DNA of 37,500 nucleotides from Alphaproteobacteria bacterium. Lineage in GTDB: Bacteria; Pseudomonadota; Alphaproteobacteria; Caulobacterales; Parvularculaceae. This document shows positions 7,629 to 14,617 of the stretch, piece after piece. Every line of letters starts with the position of its first letter. The stretch's first letter is position 1. Under the pieces are notes generated by a model, which was not told the DNA's origin, searched no databases, and saw only the letters and a program-made list of their open reading frames with translations. The translations under genes and the position numbers were made by a program. The stretch spans positions 1 through 37,500 of the forward strand of contig JAUHYK010000037.1 of NCBI GenBank assembly GCA_030426465.1. The letters run 5' to 3'.

Positions 7629-7650
7629 AGGTTGCGGGCGTTTCGCGTTT
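7608..7650. terminator. Bidirectional intrinsic terminator
   Basis: AAACGCCCGCA (7608-7618) and TGCGGGCGTTT (7633-7643) form a perfect 11-bp stem around a 14-base loop containing the stop codon of the plus-strand gene. Read on the minus strand, the stem is followed by an uninterrupted run of seven T (complement of 7604-7610, partly within the stem), a strong intrinsic terminator for the lipoprotein gene ending at 7659. On the plus strand only TTTCGCGTTT follows, so it is weaker that way. Confidence 0.8.
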
Positions 7651-7658
7651 AAATTTTG

Positions 7659-8021
7659 TTACGGTCTGCCGCGTCCATAGGAGCGGAACTCACCATTCTC
7701 CCACCAGGTGTCACCATATTGGGGGTCGACATAATAATAACGGCCTGCGCGCTCATCATAATAGCGGCGGTCGCCATTCTTGGCGCGGTTCCAGCATTCA
7801 TTCGAGCGTTCACAGCCGACGATTGCTCCGCCGACAGCGCCGATCGCGGCGCCATAGGCCGCGCCCCGACCGGGCTTGCCTGCAATCACTTCACCGGCGA
7901 CCGCTCCTGCCGCGGCGCCTGCTGCGGCACCATAGACCGCATTTCTTTCCGCTGTGCCTGACTGTGTGCAGGCGGAAACCAGCATCAATCCACTGATGGC
8001 TGAGGTTAGAACAAGTTTCAT
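7659..8021 (-). CDS. Glycine-zipper lipoprotein (paralogue A)
   Basis: A 120-residue predicted lipoprotein: MKLVLTSAISGLMLVSAC gives a lipobox with Cys18. A glycine-zipper segment (about 28-69, AAAGAAAGAVAGEVIAG, GAAYGAAIGAVGGAIVG) has the GxxxG spacing of membrane-inserting hairpins such as SlyB/YMGG-type proteins. The C-terminal 45 residues are Tyr/Trp-rich: GRYYYVDPQYGDTWWENG and EFRSYGR. Two further cysteines flank a short polar loop (GCERSNECW). A GGGAG site lies eight bases before the start. The protein is clearly a paralogue of the gene at 8185-8553 (shared zipper, Cys loop and C-terminal motif). It probably sits in the outer-membrane inner leaflet; the function of the tail is unknown. 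Confidence 0.85.
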   Translation of the reverse strand: MKLVLTSAISGLMLVSACTQSGTAERNAVYGAAAGAAAGAVAGEVIAGKPGRGAAYGAAIGAVGGAIVGCERSNECWNRAKNGDRRYYDERAGRYYYVDPQYGDTWWENGEFRSYGRGRP

Positions 8022-8130
8022 GGGGTGCTCCCTGTATCCACCGCTCCTGTTGCGAAGCGCATATGAAAGGCAACACGATAGTTTGCAGTTTCGTTCCGGA
8101 GCTTTCCGATATTCAATCTAGCGCAAAGCA

Positions 8131-8160
8131 AACAGCCCGCCTCCGCCGAGACGGGCCGTT
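8131..8160 (-). terminator. Intrinsic terminator of the upstream lipoprotein gene
   Basis: On the minus strand AACGGCCCG (complement of 8152-8160) pairs with CGGGCTGTT (complement of 8131-8139), with one G-U pair and a 12-base loop. It is followed by a broken T tract (TTTGCTTTG, counting the end of the stem). It lies 24 bases after the stop of the gene at 8185-8553 and before the start of its paralogue, so the two paralogues are probably separate transcripts. Confidence 0.6.
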
Positions 8161-8184
8161 CGCTTACGCAACTAACCGGTGGGA

Positions 8185-8553
8185 TTAGTAGCCGCGGCGG
8201 CGCGGTGGATTGCGGCCATATTCACGGAATGATCCATCTTCCCAATAGGTGTCGCCATATTCCGGGTCTTCATAATAATAGCGGCCCGAATAGCGATCAT
8301 ATTGGCGATAGCCATTGTCGCGGGCGCGGCCCCAGCAGGTTCCGGCGCGTGAGCAGCCTTCATAGGCGCCAAGCGCAGCCCCGACGAGCGCGCCATAAGC
8401 TGCGCCTTTGCCGGGACTGCCGGCGAAAACTTCGCCAGCAATTGCGCCGCCAGCGGCGCCGAGAACTGCGCCCGTAAATGCGCCTTCGCCGGTGGACTGG
8501 CAGCCCGTCACGGCGAGCATTAGCGCGCCGGAAGCCACAATCAGATTCTTCAT
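8185..8553 (-). CDS. Glycine-zipper lipoprotein (paralogue B)
   Basis: A 122-residue lipoprotein from ATG 8553, chosen because GAAGGAGA stands seven bases upstream and because this start begins the signal peptide MKNLIVASGALMLAVTGC (lipobox Cys18). Starting at 8571 would add six residues upstream of the ribosome site. The glycine zipper spans about 26-70, then GCSRAGTCWGRARDNG, then the C-terminal GRYYYEDPEYGDTYWEDG and FREYGR, and an Arg-rich end PPRRRGY. The gene is a tandem duplicate of the one at 7659-8021; the C-terminal motif is more conserved than the zipper. The family recalls YMGG/glycine-zipper 2TM envelope lipoproteins, but the Tyr/Trp/Asp tail is not part of the classical domain. 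Confidence 0.86.
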   Translation of the reverse strand: MKNLIVASGALMLAVTGCQSTGEGAFTGAVLGAAGGAIAGEVFAGSPGKGAAYGALVGAALGAYEGCSRAGTCWGRARDNGYRQYDRYSGRYYYEDPEYGDTYWEDGSFREYGRNPPRRRGY

Positions 8554-8794
8554 GATCCATCTCCTTCGCATGGGGGGTGCGTGAAATTCGCTTTTCTAAC
8601 TCAACCACATGCGGCCCCTGCCGCCTTGTCAAAAATTAATTAACCGTCCAGGAAAGGCGAGAATGAGGCGGAGAAGGGGCGGATTTGGGCCAAAGCGGGC
8701 CATGTGCATCACGCTCTTGCGAGGTGGGCGGAATGCCATAGGGTGCGGGCAAAGCGCCTGTGAAGTAAAGCGGGCGGCATTAAGGGAGCAGATG

Positions 8795-9832
8795 ATGGGT
8801 GTGCGGCGATCAAAAGCGATTTTTCTGAAAGCTTACCCGGCGGGGATGCCCGCAGCTGGCGATTTTGTGGAAAAGGAGTTCGACCTTTCGGCGCTTGGGC
8901 CTGGTGAAATGCTTTGCCGCACTGTCTGGATGTCTGTTGACCCTTATATGCGCGGCCGTATGCGGCCGGACGTGAAAAGTTATATTCCGCCATTTTCGCT
9001 TGATCGTCCACTTGAAGGCGGCGCCGTCTCCGAAGTTATCGAATCGAATCTCGACGGCTTTGCTCCCGGCGATTATGTCGTCGATTTTCTCGGCGGCTGG
9101 AAAGAATATTACATCTCAAAGGGTGACCGGACGCAGAAGGTTGATCCGAACCTTGCGCCGCTTTCCGCTTATCTCGGCGTGCTCGGCATGCCGGGTATGA
9201 CGGCGTGGGCTGGCGTCACGCAGATCCTCGAACCCAAGGAAGGCGAGACCATTTTCGTTTCCGGCGCCGCAGGCGCTGTGGGTTCCGTCGTGTGTCAGCT
9301 TGGAAAAGCAAAAGGCTGTCGCGTCATCGCGTCGGCGGGCTCGAAAGAAAAATGCGATTGGCTGGAAAAGGAAGCTGGCGTCGATGTGGCACTCAATTAC
9401 AAGGAGTACAAGAACGCCTCCGAACTGACCAAAGCGCTTGCGGAAGCTGCGCCCAAAGGCGTTAATTGCTATTTTGAAAATGTCGGCGGCATGCATTTGG
9501 AAGCGGCGCTAAACTGCATTGCGTTGGGCGGGCGTATGGCGTGGTGCGGTATGATCGCGCTTTACAACAATAAAGAGCCCGAGCCCGGGCCGCCAAATCT
9601 GACCAATGTCATTGGACGCGGGGTGATGATCCGCGGCTTCATCGTCTCCGAGTATATGGACAAGACCATGGAGTTCGCGATGGAAGTCGCGCCGCTTCTC
9701 GCCCAGGGCAAAATCAAGTTTCAGGAGTCCGTCTATGAAGGTTTAGGCAAAGCGCCTGAAGCCTTTATCGGTCTTTTCAGGGGTGAGAATTTCGGCAAGG
9801 CCGTCGTGCGTGTTGGTCCGGATCGCGTCTAG
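8795..9832 (+). CDS. NADP-dependent medium-chain oxidoreductase (CurA/leukotriene B4 dehydrogenase type)
   Basis: A 345-residue zinc-independent MDR enzyme that reduces alpha,beta-unsaturated carbonyls with NADPH. The N-terminal GroES-like half contains CRTVWMSVDPYMRGRM. A central YLGVLGMPGMTAWAG precedes the Rossmann nucleotide motif GAAGAVGSVVCQLGK. NVGGMHLEAALN and GGRMAWCGMIALYN are typical of the LTB4DH/CurA branch. The frame is open from 8609, but the extension is Arg/Gly-rich with no homology. GGGAG at 8784-8788 is three bases from the ATG at 8792 and six from ATG 8795; I prefer 8795. It stands alone; the physiological substrate is unknown. Confidence 0.88.
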   Translation: MGVRRSKAIFLKAYPAGMPAAGDFVEKEFDLSALGPGEMLCRTVWMSVDPYMRGRMRPDVKSYIPPFSLDRPLEGGAVSEVIESNLDGFAPGDYVVDFLGGWKEYYISKGDRTQKVDPNLAPLSAYLGVLGMPGMTAWAGVTQILEPKEGETIFVSGAAGAVGSVVCQLGKAKGCRVIASAGSKEKCDWLEKEAGVDVALNYKEYKNASELTKALAEAAPKGVNCYFENVGGMHLEAALNCIALGGRMAWCGMIALYNNKEPEPGPPNLTNVIGRGVMIRGFIVSEYMDKTMEFAMEVAPLLAQGKIKFQESVYEGLGKAPEAFIGLFRGENFGKAVVRVGPDRV

Positions 9833-9855
9833 AACCAGATCGCGCATAAAATCTG

Positions 9856-9883
9856 GGCGGCTGGCATTAACCTGCCTGCCGCC
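9856..9883 (-). terminator. Hairpin at the end of the helical-protein gene
   Basis: GGCGGC-T-GGCA (9856-9866) pairs with TGCC-T-GCCGCC (9873-9883) around a six-base loop, with one T-T mismatch. The stop codon TAA of the minus-strand gene (9867-9869) lies in the loop. On the minus strand the stem is followed by CAGATTTTATG, a short T run a few bases on, so it may terminate that gene. It also lies 24 bases after the plus-strand oxidoreductase stop. Confidence 0.5.
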
Positions 9884-10235
9884 TGATCAATCGCTCCAGA
9901 TCGTCAATGACGGACAGAATGAGCTGGTCGGATGAATTTTCGGCAGGAGTGGCCCCAAGAACGTCCATCCGCCAGAGTTCGAGCTTGTTTCTGACGCCTA
10001 CAAGGCTTTCCGCTTTCATGGCGCAGGCCGCGTTGATCAACTCCTCATTTTCGCAAAGAAGCTCTGTTTCTTCACTGTCAAGCTGTGCCTGGCGTGTCGC
10101 TTCTGCGGGCTGCTCACGGCCAATCTCCCGCAACCGAGAAAGGGCGCTGACATAGTTTTCGACTAGCGATTCAAACCGTTTGTCATTGGCCCGGGTTTTC
10201 AATTCCGAAATCTCGGCGGTTGATGGGTTTTTCAT
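9867..10235 (-). CDS. Hypothetical helical protein
   Basis: A 122-residue soluble protein without signal peptide or membrane segment. It is rich in Glu, Leu, Arg and Ala, with heptad-like stretches (LVENYVSALSRLREIGRE, ILSVIDDLERLIRRQ), suggesting mostly helices and perhaps coiled-coil pairing. The start ATG 10235 has an excellent GAGGAGGGGG ribosome site. I do not recognise a family. It is monocistronic, convergent with the oxidoreductase and divergent from the lipoprotein gene across a 385-bp gap. Confidence 0.7.
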   Translation of the reverse strand: MKNPSTAEISELKTRANDKRFESLVENYVSALSRLREIGREQPAEATRQAQLDSEETELLCENEELINAACAMKAESLVGVRNKLELWRMDVLGATPAENSSDQLILSVIDDLERLIRRQAG

Positions 10236-10620
10236 GCCCCCTCCTCAATAAGTGTTGTTGCGCCGATCCAGCGCTATTATCAGGTGTAAGTATGATTTTA
10301 TCCGTTTTGGCGGAAGCAGTCACCGAACAGGATGGCGGAAGTAAACCGCCCGTAGTCGATTGATGCGTAGAATAGCAGGCGCAATCAACCATAAGGCTCA
10401 TTCTCCCCCTCACTCAGGCATGCTTCCCGCAACGTGACGCTGGGTGATTCGGCTGGGGCGTGCAAGCGAGATTCTGCTAATTTTGGGCTGCGTGAAAAAT
10501 TGCTCGGGAAAACCGTGGCTTGGCGGTTTAAACGCCGATGGCGGCTGCAATTATGATCCACGCATCTTTTGCTTGAGCTGTAGCCCGATGCTAACATTTT
10601 GTGAGTTACGGGAGGCTTTC
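10236..10620. other. 385-bp intergenic region without a convincing gene
   Basis: This divergent spacer should hold promoters for the genes at 10235 (minus) and 10621 (plus). A nine-base direct repeat TGGCGGAAG occurs at 10308-10316 and 10333-10341 (25-bp pitch). A near-palindrome GGCGGTTTAAACGCC lies at 10522-10536, about 85 bases before the plus-strand start. Short open frames here have erratic composition and no ribosome sites. I could not identify a clean -35/-10 pair. Confidence 0.5.
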
Positions 10621-11112
10621 ATGAACAAGCTTATCATTTTCGCTGTTGCGATGTCGCTCGCTGCTTGCGCGACGGTAGGGCCTTCGAATTACGGTCCGGC
10701 GGACGCCAAAGGTTTTGGTTATGAAGAAACCCGGATCGAATCCAACCGCTATCGCATCACCTATCGCGGGTCTGGCGATATGCCGCCCGAAGCCGTTGAA
10801 GACTATGCCCTGAAGCGCGCAGGCGAATTGGCGCTGCAAAATGGCTATGACTGGTTCCGTGTTATCGGCCGTAATACAACTGGCGAACAACGCGGCGGCG
10901 TCGGCATCGGTGCAGGAGTGGGGGGCGGCTCTTACGGACGCAGCACAGGTGTTGGCGTTGGCGTGAGCGGCGATCTCGGCACTATCGGCGGGCGCGATTT
11001 TTTCACCACGCGCCTTGAAGTGTTGATGGGCGAAGGTGAGCCTCCTGAAGACGGTGATTTTTATGGCGCCAGCGATGTTGTTACGCGCATCGCCCCTGCG
11101 GTCATTGAATAA
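10621..11112 (+). CDS. CC0125/CC1285-type lipoprotein
   Basis: A 163-residue predicted lipoprotein. MNKLIIFAVAMSLAAC forms a signal peptide with lipobox Cys16. The mature part contains GYEETRIESNRYRITYRGS and a helix EAVEDYALKRAGELALQNGYDWF, then a glycine-rich region (about 100-125) and RDFFTTRLEVLMGEGEPP. This YRITYRG...YALLRAAELAxxxGYxxF pattern is shared by the alphaproteobacterial CC0125/CC1285 lipoproteins, whose function is not established. ATG 10621 is preferred because GGGAGG lies six bases upstream; the frame is open from 10444 but that part is not coding-like. The cupin gene begins two bases after the stop. Confidence 0.82.
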   Translation: MNKLIIFAVAMSLAACATVGPSNYGPADAKGFGYEETRIESNRYRITYRGSGDMPPEAVEDYALKRAGELALQNGYDWFRVIGRNTTGEQRGGVGIGAGVGGGSYGRSTGVGVGVSGDLGTIGGRDFFTTRLEVLMGEGEPPEDGDFYGASDVVTRIAPAVIE

Positions 11113-11114
11113 GC

Positions 11115-11651
11115 ATGGATTGGCAATCGCTCCGTCGCATCGTTACGGATAACGATAAAGAAGGCCGTTCACGCGTGCTGATCGATGGCGCGGCTGCAAA
11201 ACTGGTTGCACTCGAGGAGGCGGGGCTGGCGGAAATCTGGTCCGCTGATCTTGATGAGGAAAAGATCCTTGATGCAACAGATCATCTGGCTGACGTAGAT
11301 TTGAGGCTTGAGCCGGATCCGGGCTCGGCAAAAGTGCGTTGGTTTACTGTCGCGCGCGAAGATTCCGCTAAAACAGTTGAGGAACTTGAAGCGTCTGCCG
11401 CCTTCGGTTTTGGCGCAGTTGGGGCCGGGCATTGTCGTGTTGACACGACACGGCATCCGGCGATGCACAAGACGCAGTCCCTCGATGTCATCGTGCTGGT
11501 GAAGGGCGCCGTGGACTTGTTGCTCGATGATGGTGAGGCGTTTGGGCTCAAACCTGGCGATGTTGTGATCCAACGTGCGACAAATCACGGTTGGGTCAAT
11601 CGTGGGGACGACACGGCTCTGCTTGTGGCTGTTCTGATCCACGCGGCCTGA
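11115..11651 (+). CDS. Cupin-domain protein
   Basis: A 178-residue protein with one C-terminal cupin domain. The N-terminal 70 residues form an alpha/beta region with acidic helices. The cupin barrel runs from about 105: GHCRVDTTRHPAMHKTQSLD is motif 1, LKPGDVVIQRATNHGWVN is motif 2. His117 and the Asn-His of motif 2 are plausible metal ligands. It resembles stand-alone Cupin_2 proteins of sphingomonads. The start lies two bases after the lipoprotein stop with no independent ribosome site, indicating translational coupling. The substrate is unknown; a sensor or enzyme role cannot be distinguished. Confidence 0.78.
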   Translation: MDWQSLRRIVTDNDKEGRSRVLIDGAAAKLVALEEAGLAEIWSADLDEEKILDATDHLADVDLRLEPDPGSAKVRWFTVAREDSAKTVEELEASAAFGFGAVGAGHCRVDTTRHPAMHKTQSLDVIVLVKGAVDLLLDDGEAFGLKPGDVVIQRATNHGWVNRGDDTALLVAVLIHAA

Positions 11652-11762
11652 AGAGTTTCTATATAACATATACTCGGGATAACGTTACTCCTTGTGCGGA
11701 TAAATATTGCGTTCGGCACACGATAGCCCTTATCTGCTGCTCATCGAAAAGTGGAGTTGTGT

Positions 11763-12350
11763 ATGTCTCAGGAACTATTGGCCTGGCGCGTTGCGTTAAT
11801 CGTCATCATTTTGATGGGTTGGATGATTGCTTTTAGCGTTGCCTTGCGCTTGCGCGGGGTCAATCCGAATGCGGTTGCGGAGCGCAACACAAACTGGATG
11901 CAGCGTCTCTTGATCGCTGGGGCAGGTATTCTCGACCTCTACTTTGTTGTTCGGGCGCCTTTTCCGATTTTGGATGACTTTGTCGCGGCGCGAGCGTCAC
12001 CGGCGCCGTGGACGGCGTTGGCGCTCCTCATTTTCAGCTCAGTGATCATCCTCGCCAGTCAGACGGGTATGGGGCGGTCCTGGCGCGTGGGCGTCCCGGG
12101 GTTGGAAAATCATGTGGATGCGCTCGTAGTAAGCGGCCTCAACCGTTTTTCTCGCAATCCGGTTTATCTTGGCGTGATGCTTTTTCTCATCGGCGGACTT
12201 TTAGCAGCTCCGGGGCCTCTGACTGCAGTTGCGGTCATTGTCAGCTTTGTTGGGCTGACTATCATCATCAGGCAGGAAGAGCGCTATTTGCGCCGTCGTT
12301 TTGGTGCAGAATATGACGCCTATGCACGGCGCGTGCGCCGATGGATATGA
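11763..12350 (+). CDS. ICMT/PEMT-like integral membrane methyltransferase
   Basis: A 195-residue membrane protein from ATG 11763 (GGAG six bases upstream). About five hydrophobic segments are visible. The C-terminal third carries the isoprenylcysteine/phospholipid methyltransferase signature: GLNRFSRNPVYLGVMLFLIG, then a hydrophobic hairpin, then RQEERYLRRRFGAEYDAYARRVRRW. The Arg-Asn-Pro-x-Tyr and terminal Glu/Tyr-rich part form the S-adenosylmethionine site in this family. Bacteria lack prenylated CaaX proteins, so the acceptor is more likely a lipid or small molecule. The thioesterase gene follows after seven bases and is probably co-transcribed. Confidence 0.82.
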   Translation: MSQELLAWRVALIVIILMGWMIAFSVALRLRGVNPNAVAERNTNWMQRLLIAGAGILDLYFVVRAPFPILDDFVAARASPAPWTALALLIFSSVIILASQTGMGRSWRVGVPGLENHVDALVVSGLNRFSRNPVYLGVMLFLIGGLLAAPGPLTAVAVIVSFVGLTIIIRQEERYLRRRFGAEYDAYARRVRRWI

Positions 12351-12357
12351 GGATCAA

Positions 12358-12777
12358 ATGAGCGATAATAATCTTGCAGGCGCTTTCAATGAAAACAACG
12401 CTCCATTCGCAAAGATGATGGGTGTGACAATGACGCTGGTAACGAAAGAACGTGTTGAGGCGGAGCTTTTGGTAACCCCGGACCATTGCACAATACCGGC
12501 GACACTCCATGGTGGCGCTATTATGGCGTTCGCCGATAATATGGGCGGCATCGGCGCTTTCATGAACATGCCACAGGGATTCATGACAACGACAATTGAA
12601 AGCAAGACTAATTTTTTACGCGCCATTCCGGTTGGCCAGACTGCGAAAGCAGTGACAACACCAATTAATCTTGGCCGCACGCTTCAGGTCTGGAAGACGG
12701 ATGTTTTCCGTGAAGATGGGAAGCTCGCTGCCGTGGTGACGCAAACCCAGATGGTCCGCCAACCCAAAGAAGACTGA
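12358..12777 (+). CDS. PaaI-family hotdog thioesterase
   Basis: A 139-residue hotdog-fold protein. The hallmark TLHGGAIMAFADNMGGIGAF (about residues 51-70) is the PaaI motif: HGG at the helix start with the catalytic Asp four to eight residues on. TTTIESKTNFLRAIPVG forms the second conserved strand pair. These enzymes hydrolyse acyl-CoA thioesters, often phenylacetyl- or hydroxybenzoyl-CoA derivatives. The ATG at 12358 follows the methyltransferase stop with GAGG in the preceding stop region; starting at 12301 would lie inside that gene. The gene is convergent with rsmA (eight-base gap). The substrate is not predictable. Confidence 0.86.
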   Translation: MSDNNLAGAFNENNAPFAKMMGVTMTLVTKERVEAELLVTPDHCTIPATLHGGAIMAFADNMGGIGAFMNMPQGFMTTTIESKTNFLRAIPVGQTAKAVTTPINLGRTLQVWKTDVFREDGKLAAVVTQTQMVRQPKED

Positions 12778-12784
12778 ATTTGTT

Positions 12785-13612
12785 TTATTCTGGTAAAATT
12801 AGAGCAAGCGTTTTGAACTGATCAATGCTCAATTCCTCGGCGCGCCGTGTTTCTTCAATGCCGGCTGATAACAGCGTATCGGAAAGTTTGTCACCGAAAA
12901 CCGGTTTGAGTGAAGATCGTAACATTTTTCGGCGCTGAGAGAACGCAGCCTGCGTTACCTTTTCGAGTGCGCGGAGGGCTGGGAATATTTCCTGAGGCTG
13001 TTCGAATAAGACGACACTGGAGTCGACTTTGGGCGGTGGTGTGAAGGCGCGCGCCGGAAGATTGAAGGCGCGCGAAGGCAGAGATGCCGTCTGTGCGATC
13101 ACGGAAAGTCGGCCATAGGCTTTTGATCCCGGCGCCGCGAGGATACGGTCGGCGACTTCTTTTTGAAACATCAACGCCATTACGGACCACAAGGCGGGAC
13201 CCGCCTTCAGCCATTTGATCAACAATTCCGTCGATATGTTGTAGGGAAGGTTGGCGACGATCTTCACCGGTGTTTTTCCAACCAGAAATTTACCTTCATC
13301 CGCGGTCAAGGCATCGGCCTCAATCACGGCAAGCTTGTTGTCGAAAGCAACAGCGACTTCGCTAAGGGCTTCGATACAGCGATGATCGCGCTCGATTGCA
13401 GTGACGCGCGCTCCGGTTTCAAGCAACGCCCGGGTCAGCCCGCCGGGACCCGGGCCGATTTCCAGCACTTGATCGCCGCTGCTGACACCGGCTGCGCGTG
13501 CGATCTTTCGGGTCATGTTGAGGTCGAGAAGGAAGTGTTGGCCAAGCGATTTTTTCGCGCCAAGTTCGTAGCGCTCAATCACCTCGCGCAAGGGAGGGAG
13601 TGGCGCGCTCAT
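12785..13612 (-). CDS. rsmA: 16S rRNA (adenine1518/1519-N6,N6)-dimethyltransferase
   Basis: A 275-residue KsgA/RsmA enzyme that dimethylates two adjacent adenosines in the 3' hairpin of 16S rRNA during late small-subunit maturation. It has KKSLGQHFLLD near the N-terminus, SAM motif I VLEIGPGPGGLTRALLE, and the catalytic motif IVANLPYNISTELLI. The C-terminal helical domain contains FSQRRKMLRSSLK, a standard RsmA feature. ATG 13612 overlaps the pdxA stop (ATGA). It is the last gene of the lpt-surA-pdxA-rsmA block, an order common in proteobacteria. Loss in other bacteria gives kasugamycin resistance. Confidence 0.96.
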   Translation of the reverse strand: MSAPLPPLREVIERYELGAKKSLGQHFLLDLNMTRKIARAAGVSSGDQVLEIGPGPGGLTRALLETGARVTAIERDHRCIEALSEVAVAFDNKLAVIEADALTADEGKFLVGKTPVKIVANLPYNISTELLIKWLKAGPALWSVMALMFQKEVADRILAAPGSKAYGRLSVIAQTASLPSRAFNLPARAFTPPPKVDSSVVLFEQPQEIFPALRALEKVTQAAFSQRRKMLRSSLKPVFGDKLSDTLLSAGIEETRRAEELSIDQFKTLALILPE

Positions 13613-14613
13613 TGGCTGCGGTGCGCGGCCATGGTGGCAGCCATTTTGATCGCGGCCATAAGGCTGTCGGCGCGGGCCAAACCTTTGCCAGCGATGTCCA
13701 GGGCTGTTCCATGATCTGGCGAGGTGCGGATGATGGGAATCCCGAGCGTTACATTCACGGCGTCATGAAAGGCTAACGTCTTTGCCGGGATCAGAGCCTG
13801 GTCATGCAGCATACAGAGCGCGGCGTCATAGGTGGCACGCGCTTCGCGATGGAACATGGTGTCGGCGGGAAGGGGGCCGCAAGCGTCAATGCCGGAGGCT
13901 TTTAACGCTGCAACAGCAGGCGTAATTACCTTGTCATCTTCACGGCCCAGTGCGCCTTCTTCGCCGGCATGCGGATTAAGTCCTGAAATGGCAAGACGGG
14001 GGGCTGAGACGCCGAATTCGTGAACGAGTGCTTGGGCCGTGACTGTTGCAGCTTGCACAATCATATCGGTGTCAAGCGTACGCGCCGCCTCGATGACGGA
14101 TTGATGGATGGTGACAGGGACAGTTTTCAGCTCCGGCCCCGCAAGCATCATAACCGGGCCGCGCAAACGCCCGGCCGGCATTGCGGCGGCTTTCGTTAAG
14201 TCTGCTAGGAATTCCGTATGTCCTGGAAATTTGAAACCTGCTGCGATCAACGCCGATTTCTGAATGGGATTGGTGACGACGCCTGACGCGGCGCCGGAAA
14301 GAGTAAAGGCGACGGCGCGGGTGATGCTTTCGATGACGGCGCCGGCATTTGAGGAAGAAGCTTGGCCAGGCGTTGCGGTGACGGGTGTTTCAAGCGGCAG
14401 CACAGGAAGTTTGCTTGCGACAACCGCCGCAGCCTCTTCGGGATTGGTGATGAGAGCAACATTCTTGGCAGGAAACAGCGACGGATCCGCGATGACGAAA
14501 AAAACACTGTCTTTTCGCAGGATTTCCCAGGCGGTGAGCGTTATTTCCGGGCCGGCTCCGCCGGGCTCACCCATGGTCACAGCCAAGGGGGCTGGGGCTA
14601 GGGGAGCCGGCAT
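13609..14613 (-). CDS. pdxA: 4-hydroxythreonine-4-phosphate dehydrogenase
   Basis: A 334-residue NAD-dependent enzyme of pyridoxal 5'-phosphate synthesis that oxidises 4-phosphohydroxy-L-threonine before condensation with deoxyxylulose phosphate by PdxJ. It opens with APLAVTMGEPGGAGPEI, typical of PdxA. The divalent metal histidines are in FPGHTEFLA, GLNPHAGEEG and LHDQALIPAK. GIPIIRTSPDHGTALDIAGKG near the end is a family signature. It starts four bases after surA ends and overlaps rsmA by four bases, so the three genes are translationally linked. Confidence 0.96.
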   Translation of the reverse strand: MPAPLAPAPLAVTMGEPGGAGPEITLTAWEILRKDSVFFVIADPSLFPAKNVALITNPEEAAAVVASKLPVLPLETPVTATPGQASSSNAGAVIESITRAVAFTLSGAASGVVTNPIQKSALIAAGFKFPGHTEFLADLTKAAAMPAGRLRGPVMMLAGPELKTVPVTIHQSVIEAARTLDTDMIVQAATVTAQALVHEFGVSAPRLAISGLNPHAGEEGALGREDDKVITPAVAALKASGIDACGPLPADTMFHREARATYDAALCMLHDQALIPAKTLAFHDAVNVTLGIPIIRTSPDHGTALDIAGKGLARADSLMAAIKMAATMAAHRSQ

Positions 14614-14617
14614 GGTT

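Noticed and set aside
8131-8160. Considered as an operator between the two lipoprotein genes
   Set aside because: Position just after a stop codon, stem-loop geometry and a following T-rich stretch fit a terminator better.
8609-8794. A 62-residue extension of the CurA-like oxidoreductase
   Set aside because: Arg/Gly-rich with no domain character; a good ribosome site lies before 8795.
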